Shown here one piece after another: positions 1 to 9,981 of a DNA stretch of 64,000 nt. A program made the position numbers and the translations under genes. Numbering within the stretch: position 1 is the stretch's first letter; each line of letters starts with the position of its first letter. Under the pieces are notes generated by a model that was given only the letters and a program-made list of their open reading frames with translations, made no database searches and had not been told where the DNA came from. This DNA comes from Sphingobium sp. KCTC 72723 (GTDB lineage Bacteria; Pseudomonadota; Alphaproteobacteria; Sphingomonadales; Sphingomonadaceae): positions 2,803,501 through 2,867,500 of the forward strand of contig NZ_CP060388.1 of the NCBI RefSeq assembly GCF_014280435.1, given 5' to 3'.

Positions 1-620
1 GTGTCGGACGCAAAATCCGCTTCAACGCGCCGACCGCGCATGTGTTTGACCTATACGCAGAAATGGAGCTGTCCGAAACCGGGCCGGCGGTCCGCAATCC
101 TGATGTCTGGATAGCCGAACCGCGTGGCATGCGGGCAACCCGCTTTGATCACTGCGCGCTCAACGGCGTGGACATCTCGGCGAGCGCCAAGATCTTCGTG
201 GAAGTTCTCGACTTCTCAGTAACCGAGGAACTGGTCGACGAAAGTACCGGGGCACGTCTCGGTATCTTCCTTTCATGCAGCAACAAGGCCCATGATGTCG
301 CTTTTCTGGGTTATCCGGAAGATGGCCGGATCCACCACACTTCGTTCAACCTCGAATCCTGGAACGATGTTGGGCACGCGGCTGACATTATCAGTCGCTA
401 CGATATTTCGCTCGACATCGGCCCGACGCGCCACGGGATCACTCGCGGCCAGACGATCTATTTCTTCGATCCGTCGGGCAACCGCAACGAGACGTTCAGC
501 GGCGGCTATATCTATTACCCCGACAACCCGCGCCGTATGTGGCAGGCAGAAAACGCGGGTAAGGCGATCTTCTATTACGAGAAGGCGCTGAACGAACGCT
601 TCATGACGGTAAACACCTGA
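1..620 (+). CDS. xylE: catechol 2,3-dioxygenase, C-terminal part (5' end outside window)
   Basis: Extradiol ring-cleavage dioxygenase that opens catechol to 2-hydroxymuconic semialdehyde. The reading frame is open from base 3, so the gene starts upstream of the window and about 205 C-terminal residues are seen. The Fe(II) ligands of the vicinal-oxygen-chelate fold are visible: His in RFDHCAL, His in RIHHTSF and Glu in GNRNETFSGG. The GTG at 42 is internal, because the residues before it (FNAPTAH) match the family. It is the first visible gene of a + strand meta-cleavage operon and ends 2 bases before the next start. Confidence 0.95.
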   Translation, partial: VGRKIRFNAPTAHVFDLYAEMELSETGPAVRNPDVWIAEPRGMRATRFDHCALNGVDISASAKIFVEVLDFSVTEELVDESTGARLGIFLSCSNKAHDVAFLGYPEDGRIHHTSFNLESWNDVGHAADIISRYDISLDIGPTRHGITRGQTIYFFDPSGNRNETFSGGYIYYPDNPRRMWQAENAGKAIFYYEKALNERFMTVNT

Positions 621-622
621 TC

Positions 623-1054
623 ATGGACGGTTTGGTGACAATCCGGACAATCGGACACGGCTTGGCCGCACAAGCGGTTTCGGCCGCCGTCGCCAAGGGC
701 GAGGAAGCCGGTTACCCGGTCGTTGCCGCCATCATCGGTGGAGGAGGCGAACTGGCGGCTCTGCTGCGCGCGAGCGGTACACCCTTTCCCTCGTCACAAA
801 TTGCCCAGGACAAGGCCTATACCGCCGCCAGCTTTCGGGTTGCGACGCCTGACGTGTACAAGATGGTTTCGGGCAATCCGGCGCTGAGCGACGGGATAAC
901 CGTTCAGCCGGGGATCGTGATGTTTGGCGGGGGACTTCCCATCGTTATCGATGGCGAATTCGTCGGTGCAATCGGCGTCTCTGGTGGATCTGAAGAACTC
1001 GACATTGCCTGCGCCAACGCTGGCCTCTCCGCAATCGGCGCAGAGCAGCAGTGA
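623..1054 (+). CDS. HbpS/GlcG-like haem-binding (DUF336) protein
   Basis: 143-residue single-domain protein of the GlcG/HbpS (DUF336) family. The pattern AVAKGEEAGYPV near the N terminus, a middle QDKAYTAASF and the C-terminal GGLPIV..GEFVGAIGVSGG are typical. Members bind or degrade haem or act as small accessory proteins. Its place between xylE and xylG suggests an accessory role in the meta pathway, perhaps iron supply or protection of the dioxygenase, but that is inference. Start ATG lies 3 bases after the xylE stop, so it is translationally linked. Confidence 0.8.
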   Translation: MDGLVTIRTIGHGLAAQAVSAAVAKGEEAGYPVVAAIIGGGGELAALLRASGTPFPSSQIAQDKAYTAASFRVATPDVYKMVSGNPALSDGITVQPGIVMFGGGLPIVIDGEFVGAIGVSGGSEELDIACANAGLSAIGAEQQ

Positions 1055-1093
1055 GCGGCCAGTGCAATAATACATTGGGACGATAGAAATCAA

Positions 1094-2578
1094 ATGACTA
1101 CCAATTCGCCTCGACCTGTAGCCGACCACATACTCAATTTCATTGGGGGTTCCTATCGCAAGGGCAGCCAAGGAAAGACCTTTGACAACGTCAATCCGGC
1201 AACGGGCCAAACAATCGGCACGGTTTATGAGGCAAGCGAAGCCGATGTCGCCGATGCAGTGGCGGCCGCTAAAGCGGCTCTTGATGGTCCTTGGGGCAAG
1301 ATGACGACTGCCGAGAGGGTTAAGTTGATCGTCGCGGTGGCCGCCGAAATCGAGCGCCGTGCGGATGATTTTCTCGATGCCGAAGTGGCCGATACGGGCA
1401 AGCCCCGTCACGTGGCTTCGCACATCGACATTCCTCGCGGCGCGGCGAATTTCCGCATGTTCGCGGACGTTATCGCGACGATGCCAGGTGAATCCTTCAC
1501 CACGCCGACGCCCGATGGTGGGCAGGCGATCAATTATGCCGTGCGCAAGGCCAAGGGCGTGATCGCGGTGATCTGCCCGTGGAACTTCCCGTTGCTGCTG
1601 ATGACCTGGAAGGTCGGACCGGCGCTAGCCTGCGGAAACACAGTGGTGGTCAAGCCTTCGGAGGAAACCCCCCGAACAGCAGCGCTACTAGGCGAAGTCA
1701 TGAACGCGGTGGGGATGCCCCAAGGCGTCTACAACGTCGTCCATGGTTTCGGCGGCGGCTCGGCAGGCGAGTTTCTGACCTCCAACAAGGATGTCGATGC
1801 GATCACTTTTACCGGCGAGACCGGAACCGGGCAGGCGATCATGCAAAAGGCTGCAGTCGGGGTCCGCGACGTTTCTTTCGAGCTCGGCGGCAAGAATGCG
1901 GCGATCGTCTTCGCCGACGCTGATCTCGACAAGGCGATTGAGGGCCTGTCACGCTCGGTCTTCCTCAACACCGGGCAGGTCTGTCTCGGCACAGAGAGGG
2001 TCTATGTCGAGCGGCCGCTGTTCGATGAGTTTGTCCGGCGGATGACGCTGGCGGCGCAGGCATTCAAGCCCGGTTCCATGGGCGATCCGGCCTACCTTGG
2101 GCCGTTGAGCAGCGCAGAGCACCGCGATAAGGTGCTAGGCTATTACGCGAAAGCGGTCGAAGAAGGGGCGACGGTTGTCACCGGCGGCGGCGTTCCGAAA
2201 GTCGAAGGCGATCAGGCGGGCGGCTTCTACGTGGAGCCGACGCTGTGGACCGGACTTGCGCACGATGCCACGGTGATCCGCGAGGAAATCTTCGGTCCGT
2301 GCTGCGGGGTAATCCCGTTCGACTCCGAAGACGAGGTTATCGCGCTGGCCAACGACACCGACTACGGATTGTGCGCGACCGTGTGGACCGAAAACGTTTC
2401 GCGCGCGCACCGGGTGGCAGCGGCGATGCAGGTCGGTGTGTGCTGGGTCAATTGCTGGTTCCTGCGCGATCTGCGCACGGCGTTTGGCGGGTCTGGCCAT
2501 TCCGGGATCGGCCGGGAGGGTGGTGTCCACAGCCTCGAATTCTACACCGAAACCGCAAACATTTGCGTGAAGCTCTGA
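1094..2578 (+). CDS. xylG: 2-hydroxymuconic semialdehyde dehydrogenase
   Basis: NAD-dependent aldehyde dehydrogenase of 494 residues that oxidises 2-hydroxymuconic semialdehyde to 4-oxalocrotonate, the dehydrogenative branch of the meta pathway. PWNFPLLLMTWK (NAD-binding region), the general-base Glu in FELGGKNA and the nucleophilic Cys in TGQVCLGTERV are visible. The length fits XylG/DmpC, which are slightly under 490 residues. It sits directly after xylE and the HbpS-like gene and before the hydratase. No xylF hydrolase is present, so only this branch is encoded here. Confidence 0.92.
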   Translation: MTTNSPRPVADHILNFIGGSYRKGSQGKTFDNVNPATGQTIGTVYEASEADVADAVAAAKAALDGPWGKMTTAERVKLIVAVAAEIERRADDFLDAEVADTGKPRHVASHIDIPRGAANFRMFADVIATMPGESFTTPTPDGGQAINYAVRKAKGVIAVICPWNFPLLLMTWKVGPALACGNTVVVKPSEETPRTAALLGEVMNAVGMPQGVYNVVHGFGGGSAGEFLTSNKDVDAITFTGETGTGQAIMQKAAVGVRDVSFELGGKNAAIVFADADLDKAIEGLSRSVFLNTGQVCLGTERVYVERPLFDEFVRRMTLAAQAFKPGSMGDPAYLGPLSSAEHRDKVLGYYAKAVEEGATVVTGGGVPKVEGDQAGGFYVEPTLWTGLAHDATVIREEIFGPCCGVIPFDSEDEVIALANDTDYGLCATVWTENVSRAHRVAAAMQVGVCWVNCWFLRDLRTAFGGSGHSGIGREGGVHSLEFYTETANICVKL

Positions 2579-2582
2579 GATT

Positions 2583-3395
2583 ATGACCATGGAAACCACG
2601 ATAGACCCTCGGGTCATTCAACAAGCCGCCGAAATGCTGCGTGGAGCTGCGACAAGCGGAACACCCGTGGCGCCGGTTCGCGATCTCATTTCGGCGGGCG
2701 GGGTTGATGCTGCCTATGCCGTGCAGGAGGTCAATACCCGGCACTATGTCGACAGCGGACGAAGACTGGTAGGCCGCAAGATCGGCCTCACTTCGCTTGC
2801 GGTCCAGCGGCAGCTTGGCGTCGACCAGCCCGATTACGGCATGCTGTTTGCCGATATGGACGTGCCCGAAGGCATACCGATCTCGCTCAATCAGGTGATC
2901 CAGCCCAAGGTCGAAGCCGAGATCGCGATTGTCATCGGTCGCGACCTGCCGCATCCCGATCTGACGACCGCAGAAATGATCCGCGCGGTTGAATATGTCG
3001 TGCCGGCCATCGAGATCGTCGACAGCCGGGTGGCCAATTGGGACATCCGCATCTGGGACACCGTGGCCGATAACGCCTCGAGCGGGCTGTTCGTGCTGGG
3101 CGCGGTTCCGCGCAAGCTCGATGGGCTCGATCTGCGTGAATGCGGCATGGTGATGGAGATCAAGGGCGAACCCATTTCGGTCGGCGCTGGTATCGCCTGC
3201 CTGGGCAGCCCGATCACCGCAGCATTGTGGCTGGCACGGGTCATGGCGCGGGTCGGTCGGCCGATGCTTGAAGGCGACGTGATCCTGTCTGGTGCGCTCG
3301 GTCCGATGGCCGGGGTAAACCGCGGCGATGTCGTCGAGGCGAGAATCAATGGAGTTGGAACAGTTCGCGCAGAATTCGCCGCGGACGGCAACTGA
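2583..3395 (+). CDS. xylJ: 2-oxopent-4-enoate (2-hydroxypenta-2,4-dienoate) hydratase
   Basis: 270-residue member of the hydratase/decarboxylase (FAA-hydrolase-like) family that adds water to 2-hydroxypenta-2,4-dienoate to give 4-hydroxy-2-oxovalerate. Metal-binding acidic residues are seen in QPKVEAEIA and in the EIVDSR segment. Two related proteins occur in this operon. This one precedes the acetaldehyde dehydrogenase and aldolase, the J-Q-K order of TOL-type operons, so it is assigned as hydratase and the later one as decarboxylase. A second in-frame ATG at 2589 is possible. Confidence 0.85.
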   Translation: MTMETTIDPRVIQQAAEMLRGAATSGTPVAPVRDLISAGGVDAAYAVQEVNTRHYVDSGRRLVGRKIGLTSLAVQRQLGVDQPDYGMLFADMDVPEGIPISLNQVIQPKVEAEIAIVIGRDLPHPDLTTAEMIRAVEYVVPAIEIVDSRVANWDIRIWDTVADNASSGLFVLGAVPRKLDGLDLRECGMVMEIKGEPISVGAGIACLGSPITAALWLARVMARVGRPMLEGDVILSGALGPMAGVNRGDVVEARINGVGTVRAEFAADGN

Positions 3396-3402
3396 GGATT
3401 GG

Positions 3403-4356
3403 ATGAAAGGCAAGCGTATGCCCAAGATGAAATGTGCGATCATCGGCTCAGGCAATATTGGTACTGACCTGATGATCAAGATGCTCAAGGGTTCGGATGT
3501 GCTCGAACTCGCTGCGGTGGTCGGCATCGACCCAGCATCGGAGGGGCTGGCGATGGCCCGCGAGCGCGGTGTGACGACCACCCATGAGGGGATGGACGGG
3601 CTGCGTAAGCTGCCGGTTTATCCGGAGATCGGAATCGTCTTCGATGCAACCTCGGCTTACGCCCACAAGGAGCATGATGCCGCGCTGCAGCAGGACGGGA
3701 AGCTGGTCGTCGACCTGACGCCGGCTGCTTTGGGGCCGTTTTTCGTGCCCCCGGTAGGAAATGTGCTCGACAGCAGCGTCCGCAACGTGAACATGGTCAC
3801 CTGCGGAGGCCAGGCTACCATCCCGATCGTAGCCGCCGTCGCGCGCGTTACTCCGGTCCATTACGCTGAGATTGTCGCATCGGTTTCATCGCGCTCGGCG
3901 GGACCGGGAACACGCGCCAATATCGACGAATTCACCCGGACCACGGCCAAGGCGATCGAGATCGTCGGCGGTGCGGGCCGCGGGCGTGCGATCATCATCC
4001 TCAATCCGGCAGAGCCGCCGATGATCATGCGCGACACGATCTTCACGCTGACCGATCAGGTCGATGAGGACCTTATCCGCCAGTCGGTTCTGGACATGGT
4101 GGAGACCGTTCAGTCCTACGTCCCCGGCTATCGCCTCAAGCAGGAAGTGCAGTTCGAACGGTTCGGCTCGAACCGGCCCCTCAAGATTCCTGGCTATGGC
4201 GAGTTCGACGGTCTCAAGACCAGTGTTTTCCTCGAGGTAGAGGGGGCGGGCGATTACCTGCCAAAATATTCCGGCAACCTCGACATTATGACCGCTGCGG
4301 CCAAGGCGGCCGGCGAGCGGCTTGCAATGCAGAACCTAGAAGAGGTGGCAGCATGA
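3403..4356 (+). CDS. xylQ: acetaldehyde dehydrogenase (acylating)
   Basis: Converts acetaldehyde plus CoA and NAD to acetyl-CoA; it channels substrate from the partner aldolase. An N-terminal Rossmann motif [10 protein letters not shown] and the catalytic Cys in [12 protein letters not shown] are clear. The open frame begins upstream at 3328 inside xylJ. ATG 3403 is preferred because GAGG lies 6 bases upstream, and it gives 317 residues, close to DmpF/XylQ (about 312). ATG 3418 is a second option. Its stop overlaps the aldolase start by 4 bases (ATGA). Confidence 0.92.
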   Translation: MKGKRMPKMKCAIIGSGNIGTDLMIKMLKGSDVLELAAVVGIDPASEGLAMARERGVTTTHEGMDGLRKLPVYPEIGIVFDATSAYAHKEHDAALQQDGKLVVDLTPAALGPFFVPPVGNVLDSSVRNVNMVTCGGQATIPIVAAVARVTPVHYAEIVASVSSRSAGPGTRANIDEFTRTTAKAIEIVGGAGRGRAIIILNPAEPPMIMRDTIFTLTDQVDEDLIRQSVLDMVETVQSYVPGYRLKQEVQFERFGSNRPLKIPGYGEFDGLKTSVFLEVEGAGDYLPKYSGNLDIMTAAAKAAGERLAMQNLEEVAA

Positions 4357-5384
4357 CCTTCAACCCTGAAACCGACAAGCTTTACATCCAGGACGTCACG
4401 CTGCGTGACGGGATGCACGCCATCCTCCACATGTACGGCACCGACAGTGTCCGCACGATCGCCAAGGCCCTGGACGATGCCGGTGTCGACGCCATTGAAG
4501 TGTCGCACGGCGATGGTCTCAACGGCACGTCATTCAATTATGGCTTTGGCTCCCACACCGACTGGGAATGGATCGAGGCGGCAGCCGACGTGATCAAACG
4601 GGCGGTGCTGACCACGCTGCTGGTGCCTGGCATCGGCACTGTCGAAGAGCTTCGTCGCGCTTACGCATTGGGTGTTCGCTCGGTACGAGTCGCAACCCAT
4701 TGCACCGAAGCAGACGTTGCCAAGCAGCATATCGGTATCGCCCGCGATCTTGGTATGGATGTATCGGGCTTTTTGATGATGAGCCACATGATCGACGCCG
4801 AGGCGCTGGCCCAGCAGGCCTTGCTGATGGAAAGCTATGGCGCACACTGCGTCTATGTCACCGACAGCGGCGGGGCGCTCGACATGGACGGTGTGCGCGA
4901 TCGGCTGCGGGCTTACGAACGCGTTCTCAAGCCAGAAACCCAGCGCGGCATGCATGCTCACCACAATTTGTCGCTCGGAGTCGCGAATTCGATCGTTGCC
5001 GCTCAGGAAGGCGCCGTACGGATCGATGCCAGCCTTGCAGGCATGGGGGCAGGGGCGGGCAACGCCCCGCTCGAAGTGTTCGTTGCTGCGGCCGACCGAA
5101 AGGGCTGGAAGCATGGATGCGACGTGATGGCACTAATGGACGCAGCGGAAGATCTGGTCCGTCCACTTCAGGATCGCCCGGTGCGGGTCGACCGCGAGAC
5201 GCTGAGCCTGGGTTATGCCGGTGTCTATTCAAGCTTCCTTCGTCACGCGGAAAAGGCGGCCGAACAATACGGCCTCGACACCCGCGAAATTCTGATCGAG
5301 CTGGGTAAGCGGCGTATGGTTGGCGGGCAGGAAGACATGATTGTCGATGTTGCGCTCGATCTCGTTTCTGTGCGGGCAGCATAG
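4353..5384 (+). CDS. xylK: 4-hydroxy-2-oxovalerate aldolase
   Basis: Class II (metal-dependent) aldolase of the HMGL/DmpG family, 343 residues, which splits 4-hydroxy-2-oxovalerate into pyruvate and acetaldehyde. The N-terminal [12 protein letters not shown] carries the family Arg-Asp pair. [13 protein letters not shown] supplies the metal-binding histidines and [11 protein letters not shown] is the conserved C-terminal barrel segment. The start overlaps the xylQ stop by 4 bases, consistent with co-translation of the aldolase-dehydrogenase complex. Confidence 0.93.
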   Translation: MTFNPETDKLYIQDVTLRDGMHAILHMYGTDSVRTIAKALDDAGVDAIEVSHGDGLNGTSFNYGFGSHTDWEWIEAAADVIKRAVLTTLLVPGIGTVEELRRAYALGVRSVRVATHCTEADVAKQHIGIARDLGMDVSGFLMMSHMIDAEALAQQALLMESYGAHCVYVTDSGGALDMDGVRDRLRAYERVLKPETQRGMHAHHNLSLGVANSIVAAQEGAVRIDASLAGMGAGAGNAPLEVFVAAADRKGWKHGCDVMALMDAAEDLVRPLQDRPVRVDRETLSLGYAGVYSSFLRHAEKAAEQYGLDTREILIELGKRRMVGGQEDMIVDVALDLVSVRAA

Positions 5385-5387
5385 GCG

Positions 5388-6164
5388 ATGGCAATGAACA
5401 AGATTGAACGTTACGCGGAAATTCTGGACAGCGCGGCGCTTCATGCGCGCGCAACGCCCCAACTCACGGATACCGAACCCGATCTGAGTGTGGCAGATGC
5501 CTATCTGGTGCAGAAGCTGTCGGTCGATCGTCGCCTCAGCCGCGGTGAACGCCGAATCGGAGTCAAGATGGGTCTGACGAGCCGGGCCAAGATGCTGCAG
5601 GTCGGGGTCGACGAGGTGGCATGGGGCCGCCTGACCGACGCGATGCTGATCGAGGAAGGCGCGTCGATGTCTCGCGCACGTTTCGTTCACCCACGGGTTG
5701 AACCGGAAGTGGCCTTCCTTATGAAGGCACCGCTTTCCGGAAAGGTCACAGCGATGGAGGCGCTGGCGGCGGTCGAAGCGATTGCTCCGGCAATGGAAAT
5801 CATTGATAGCCGGTACGAGAACTTCAAGTTCGCTTTGTCCGATGTTATTGCCGACAACACCTCGTCCTCTGGCCTTGTGATCGGACAATGGAACGATCCG
5901 GCCAAGGATTTCTCGAACCTCGGGGTTATTCTCGAAATCGACGGCCATGTGATCGAGGTCGGTTCGACTGCAGCTATTCTCGGCCATCCCTTGCGGTCGT
6001 TGGTCGCCGCAGCGCGACTTGTCGCTGAAGGCGGAGAAGAAATCTCAGCAGGCGACATCGTGATGGCAGGTGGCATCACCGCCGCTCCCAATCTCGCGCC
6101 CGGTCAAACCGTCCGCACGAGTATCCAGGGGCTTGGTGCCGTAATGTTTCAGGTGGAGGCGTGA
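5388..6164 (+). CDS. xylI: 4-oxalocrotonate decarboxylase
   Basis: 258-residue paralogue of the xylJ product in the hydratase/decarboxylase family. It removes CO2 from 2-oxohex-3-enedioate to give 2-hydroxypenta-2,4-dienoate and in known systems forms a complex with the hydratase. HPRVEPEVAFL and EIIDSRYENFKF are the metal/substrate segments. The location between the aldolase and the tautomerase is the K-I-H order of TOL-type operons. ATG 5394 is an alternative start six bases in. Confidence 0.87.
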   Translation: MAMNKIERYAEILDSAALHARATPQLTDTEPDLSVADAYLVQKLSVDRRLSRGERRIGVKMGLTSRAKMLQVGVDEVAWGRLTDAMLIEEGASMSRARFVHPRVEPEVAFLMKAPLSGKVTAMEALAAVEAIAPAMEIIDSRYENFKFALSDVIADNTSSSGLVIGQWNDPAKDFSNLGVILEIDGHVIEVGSTAAILGHPLRSLVAAARLVAEGGEEISAGDIVMAGGITAAPNLAPGQTVRTSIQGLGAVMFQVEA

Positions 6165-6377
6165 ATGCCAATCATCGAGGTCAACATGCTCGAGGGTAGA
6201 TCGACGGACGACAAAGAACGGCTGATCCAAGCCCTGACCGATGCTGCCATCACTTCGATTGGGGCGCCGCGTGAATCAGTTCGCATTATCTTGCGCGAGA
6301 TGCCGAGCGGCCACTTCGCGGTCGGCGGACAGTCCTTTGCGGCGAAAGCGGCTGCAAAGGCAGCTGAGAAGGTATAG
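6165..6377 (+). CDS. xylH: 4-oxalocrotonate tautomerase
   Basis: Small 70-residue tautomerase (the family is about 62-72) that isomerises 2-hydroxymuconate to 2-oxohex-3-enedioate. After Met removal the catalytic Pro1 is exposed (MPIIEVNMLEGRS). The downstream Arg residues in PRESVRIILREMP match the substrate-binding arginines. The ATG directly follows the xylI stop (TGAATG), so the two genes abut. Confidence 0.93.
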   Translation: MPIIEVNMLEGRSTDDKERLIQALTDAAITSIGAPRESVRIILREMPSGHFAVGGQSFAAKAAAKAAEKV

Positions 6378-6378
6378 C

Positions 6379-6660
6379 GTGACAACCGGGCTGCACCGGA
6401 TCCGGATCGTCGGCGGCGGAGAGTTCAGCTGCGGTGAGGACGAGCGGATCTTGCTTGCCATGGAGCGATGCGGATCGAGCGATATCGGCGTTGGTTGCCG
6501 TGGCGGCGGGTGCGGAATTTGCAGGGTCAGGGTGGTCGGCGGAGATTACACGACCGGTAAGATGAGCGTGGCGAAGATTTCGGAGACCGAGCGTGCGGCG
6601 GGCTTTGCCCTAGCCTGCAGAGTGTTTCCGGTGAGCGACCTTTTGATCGAAGTTGGATGA
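6379..6660 (+). CDS. xylT: XylT-like [2Fe-2S] ferredoxin
   Basis: Plant-type [2Fe-2S] ferredoxin of 93 residues. The cluster Cys pattern is visible as GCRGGGCGICRV with a distal Cys in ALACRVF. In TOL-like operons XylT reduces and reactivates catechol 2,3-dioxygenase after oxidative inactivation, and that role is inferred here. The open frame extends upstream into xylH, but GTG 6379 lies 2 bases after the xylH stop and gives the expected length. It is not a Rieske ferredoxin, so it is unlikely to serve the ring-hydroxylating oxygenases. Confidence 0.85.
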   Translation: MTTGLHRIRIVGGGEFSCGEDERILLAMERCGSSDIGVGCRGGGCGICRVRVVGGDYTTGKMSVAKISETERAAGFALACRVFPVSDLLIEVG

Positions 6661-6678
6661 ATTCTAAGGAGAGATGCA

Positions 6679-8178
6679 ATGGCTACACAGTTGAAAAGTG
6701 GTACTAACGAGTACGGAATTAAGAGTGAATACGGTCACTTTATCGGCGGCGAGTGGATTTCCAGTGATAGCGGAAAGACGATCGACCTGATTAACCCTGC
6801 CACCGGGGCGGTGCTGACCAAAATCCAGGCTGGCAATGCCAAGGATATCCAGCGCGCAGTGGCCGCCGCGAAGGCTGCTTTCCCGAAGTGGGCGGATAGT
6901 TCGGCCGCCGAACGCCAGGAAATTTTGATCGAGGTCGCGCGCCGACTCAAGGCACGGCATCAGCATTACGCGACGCTCGAAACGTTGAACAACGGCAAAC
7001 CGATCCGCGAATCGATGCATTTCGACATGCCCCAGGCAATCGGCCAGTTCGAATTGTTCGCGGGCGCTGCGTACGGCCTCCATGGCCAGACCATGGATTA
7101 TCCCGATGCCGTCGGCATCGTTCATCGCGAGCCGTTGGGGGTCTGCGCGCAGATTATCCCGTGGAACGTTCCGATGCTGATGATGGCCTGCAAGATCGCG
7201 CCCGCGCTCGCTTCGGGTAACACGGTTGTGCTTAAACCCGCCGAGACGGTCTGCCTTTCGGTGATCGAATTCTTCGTGGAAATGGCCGATCTTCTGCCCC
7301 CCGGCGTGATCAACGTGGTCACCGGCTATGGTGCCGACGTCGGAGAGGCGCTTGTGACTCATGAGGACGTCCGCAAGGTCGCCTTCACCGGTTCGGTGGG
7401 GACAGCCCGTCGGATCATGCAGTATGCATCCACCAATATCATCCCGCAGACGCTGGAACTGGGCGGCAAGTCCGCGCACATCGTCTGCGCCGATGCCGAT
7501 ATCGATGCCGCGGTCGAAAGCGCCACGATGTCGACCGTGCTCAACAAGGGCGAGGTTTGCCTGGCCGGATCGCGACTGTTCCTGCACGAGTCGATCCAGG
7601 ATGAATTCCTCGCCAAGTTCAAGGTCGCACTCGAAGGCATTCGCCAGGGCGACCCGCTCGACTTCGCCACACAGCTCGGCGCGCAGGCGTCCCAGATGCA
7701 GATGGACAAGGTCGTAAGCTACCTCGAACTGGCGACGGAAGAAGGCGCCAACGTTCTGACCGGCGGCAGCCGCAACGACAAGCTTGCCGATGGGAACTTC
7801 ATCAGGCCGACGGTCTTTACCAACGTCAACAACTCGATGCGTATTGCGCGTGAAGAGATCTTCGGCCCCGTTACCAGCGTGATTAGCTGGAAGGACGAAG
7901 ACGACATGATGAAGGTGGCGAACGATACCAATTACGGCCTAGCCGGTGGTATCTGGACCCGCGACATTGCGCGCGCGCACCGCATGGCACGCAAGCTCGA
8001 AACCGGCACGGTGTGGATCAACCGCTACTACAATCTGAAGGCCAACATGCCACTCGGCGGCTACAAGCAGAGCGGGTTCGGTCGTGAGTTCAGCCATGAA
8101 GTGCTCAACCACTACACCCAGACCAAGTCGGTCGTGGTGAACTTGCAAGAAGGTCGCACCGGGATGTTCGATCATTAA
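6679..8178 (+). CDS. NAD-dependent aldehyde dehydrogenase, substrate uncertain
   Basis: 499-residue ALDH-superfamily protein. The Glu base (TLELGGKSAHIV) and catalytic Cys (NKGEVCLAGSRL) are present, with IPWNVPMLMM at the cofactor site. Its signatures (LNNGKPIRES, GGYKQSGFGRE) look more like the AcoD/ExaC group than the benzaldehyde dehydrogenase XylC of TOL plasmids. The operon position would suit benzaldehyde, salicylaldehyde or acetaldehyde oxidation. AAGGAGAG about 8 bases upstream is a strong ribosome site. Confidence 0.85.
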   Translation: MATQLKSGTNEYGIKSEYGHFIGGEWISSDSGKTIDLINPATGAVLTKIQAGNAKDIQRAVAAAKAAFPKWADSSAAERQEILIEVARRLKARHQHYATLETLNNGKPIRESMHFDMPQAIGQFELFAGAAYGLHGQTMDYPDAVGIVHREPLGVCAQIIPWNVPMLMMACKIAPALASGNTVVLKPAETVCLSVIEFFVEMADLLPPGVINVVTGYGADVGEALVTHEDVRKVAFTGSVGTARRIMQYASTNIIPQTLELGGKSAHIVCADADIDAAVESATMSTVLNKGEVCLAGSRLFLHESIQDEFLAKFKVALEGIRQGDPLDFATQLGAQASQMQMDKVVSYLELATEEGANVLTGGSRNDKLADGNFIRPTVFTNVNNSMRIAREEIFGPVTSVISWKDEDDMMKVANDTNYGLAGGIWTRDIARAHRMARKLETGTVWINRYYNLKANMPLGGYKQSGFGREFSHEVLNHYTQTKSVVVNLQEGRTGMFDH

Positions 8179-8217
8179 TCCCAGACTGATCGATAACCGG
8201 AGGCGGAGGAGAGAAAA

Positions 8218-9018
8218 TTGTCTAACAGGCTTGATGGACAGGTGGCGCTACTTACCGGTGGCGCCACCGGGATCGGGGCGGCGGTGGTCGCGCGTTATAT
8301 TGAGGAGGGCGCCAAGGTTGGCGTCCTGGTCAAGGACGATGAGCAGGTAGAACTCGTACGTTCGCGGCATGGGGACAGCGTGGTGGCCGTGGCGGGAGAC
8401 GTGCGTTCCTATGCAGACAATGCCCGCGCCGTGGCGGAAACCGTGGCGGCTTTCGGCAAGCTCGATGTATTTGTCGGGAACGTTGGGATCTGGGATTTTA
8501 TGGTCCCGCTCGAACAGCAGGATCCCGAGCAACTCGGCAAGGTCTTCGACGAAATCTTCGACGTCAACCTGAAGGGTTATTTTCTTGGTGCCCGCGCCGC
8601 CATCCCCGAACTCAGGAAGGTTAAGGGAAGCATCATTTTCACGGCCTCGACCTCGAGTTATTATACCGGAGGCGGCGGCACGCTATACGTCGCCTCTAAG
8701 CACGCAGTACTCGGGCTGATCAAGCAACTGGCCTGGGAACTGGCACCCGAAATCCGGGTTAACGGCGTTGCACCGGGAGGGACCCGGACCCCACTCAGCG
8801 GTACTCAGACGGGTGGCTTTGCAGAAATGAAGATGGAACAGATGCCCGGGCTTGACGAAATGATTTCCAGCATGACCCCGCTCGGGCGGATAGCCGAACC
8901 AGCCGACCATGCTGGTCTTTACGCGCTTTTGGCTTCGCGCCGGGACTCTTCGTACATGACTGGCACTGTGCTGCTCAGTGATGGCGGTAGCGGAATCGGC
9001 AATCGTCCTGATGGTTGA
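8218..9018 (+). CDS. bphB: cis-dihydrodiol dehydrogenase (BphB/NahB type SDR)
   Basis: 266-residue short-chain dehydrogenase that rearomatises cis-dihydrodiols to catechols with [14 protein letters not shown] is the nucleotide motif. GNVGIWD, the catalytic Ser region ([13 protein letters not shown]), YVASKHA (Tyr/Lys) and [10 protein letters not shown] are hallmarks of BphB/NahB. It starts with TTG, which is supported by a GGAGG-rich site just upstream (cggaggcggaggagag). It is the last gene of the operon that runs from xylE. The family assignment is firm; the natural ring substrate is not known. Confidence 0.88.
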   Translation: MSNRLDGQVALLTGGATGIGAAVVARYIEEGAKVGVLVKDDEQVELVRSRHGDSVVAVAGDVRSYADNARAVAETVAAFGKLDVFVGNVGIWDFMVPLEQQDPEQLGKVFDEIFDVNLKGYFLGARAAIPELRKVKGSIIFTASTSSYYTGGGGTLYVASKHAVLGLIKQLAWELAPEIRVNGVAPGGTRTPLSGTQTGGFAEMKMEQMPGLDEMISSMTPLGRIAEPADHAGLYALLASRRDSSYMTGTVLLSDGGSGIGNRPDG

Positions 9019-9447
9019 GTACTCTGCACTCAGCCAGGGTCATTAAAAGGCCCATTGACGTCATAGGTTGAAAAGCGGCAAACTCGTAGAACGGATCCGG
9101 AACGGACTGCGCGATTGACTGTTGCTTTCCGCTGTTCGAATGATGTGAGCAGGCGGGCCGGAAACGACAATGTCGGTGTTAATATCTGGGGGCGACGAGG
9201 ATCTCGCCGGACGTCAAGGAGACCAGTGAGCAGTAAGATCGCGCCAATGAGCATCGCCAGGCGAACGCGTGGCGATTTAACCCCTCGCATTCATGACGGT
9301 GCCGTATTTGGTCGCGTTTGGCACCCGACGGCACTGTCGGCTTGATCAAGGCGAGCGTGTCGGCTGCGCCTGTTGCATCGCTGGTGGTCGAGAGGCTTGC
9401 AAGGTTGATGGACGGGGTTGAGGCTTTCGGCGGCGCGGCCGCGTCGG
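9019..9447. other. intergenic region without recognised gene
   Basis: About 430 bases between the end of the meta operon and the first IS remnant. Short open frames on both strands show no recognisable domain. No clear terminator hairpin was found. It probably consists of degraded mobile DNA. Confidence 0.5.
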
Positions 9448-9690
9448 CTATGCCGGAGTGGGCCTGAGCGCGAGGGCGATAGACCGGAAGAGGGCGGCGT
9501 CGGGGCAGGCGGATGCGAACGCAACCCGGATGCGTGAGGCATTCTTGATGACGCGGGCGGCGACCTGGAGCAGCCGCACGCGCAGCGTCGTGAACTCGGC
9601 GGTGGCCAGAGTGGTGGTATTGGGCGCGGTGGCCTTGGGGATTTCCTGCGGGATGCGCCACATCAGCCAGAACGCGGCGGTGTTGTCAAT
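9448..9690 (-). pseudogene. IS1380-family transposase, C-terminal remnant
   Basis: The minus-strand frame reads AFWLMWRIPQEIPK, then TLRVRLLQVAARVIKNASRI and RVAFASACPD. It aligns by eye, segment by segment, with the C terminus of the complete IS1380 transposases in this window (AYWLMWGLRTAMPK, TLRLHLIKIAARVVEMKTLI, RVQWPTACPN). The rest of the transposase is missing. It is a divergent, older relative of the two intact IS1380 copies and not a fragment of them. Confidence 0.75.
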
Positions 9691-9742
9691 GGCACTGTAA
9701 TTTTCCCCGGAACGGGACTCTCCCGCAATTTTGGTGCAGGTG

Positions 9743-9981
9743 TCATGCCATGATACGCGCCCGGAGTAGGTCGAGGCCAGCCCGGCCGTACATGGAACGC
9801 TTGATCAGCTTGAGCTTGTTGATCTTGCCTTCGACCGGTCCAGTGCTCCACGGTAAAATCAATGCGGCGCGCACCGCATCGATATCGCGCCGGAGGCCGC
9901 GCGCGAACGAAGCGATGGCGCTTCCAAGTGCCTGGGCGAGCCATGGCTCGAACTCTACGGCTTCGCGTCCGATCAGTATGG
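9743..9981 (-). pseudogene. ISL3-family transposase, C-terminal part (left of IS21)
   Basis: Encodes SFARGLRRDIDAVRAALILP, then PWSTGPVEGKINKLKLIKR and SMYGRAGLDLLRARI, the C-terminal hallmark of ISL3 transposases. The coding sequence is interrupted by the IS21 element that starts at 9982. Removing that element and one copy of AGTATGG joins this piece in frame to 12607-12770 (RFYAI then LIGREAVEF). The N-terminal half is absent from both sides, so the ISL3 element was already truncated. Confidence 0.85.

Noticed and set aside
2448..3581. 377-codon minus-strand frame over xylG/xylJ/xylQ
   Set aside because: It spans three well-supported genes on the other strand and has no recognisable motif.
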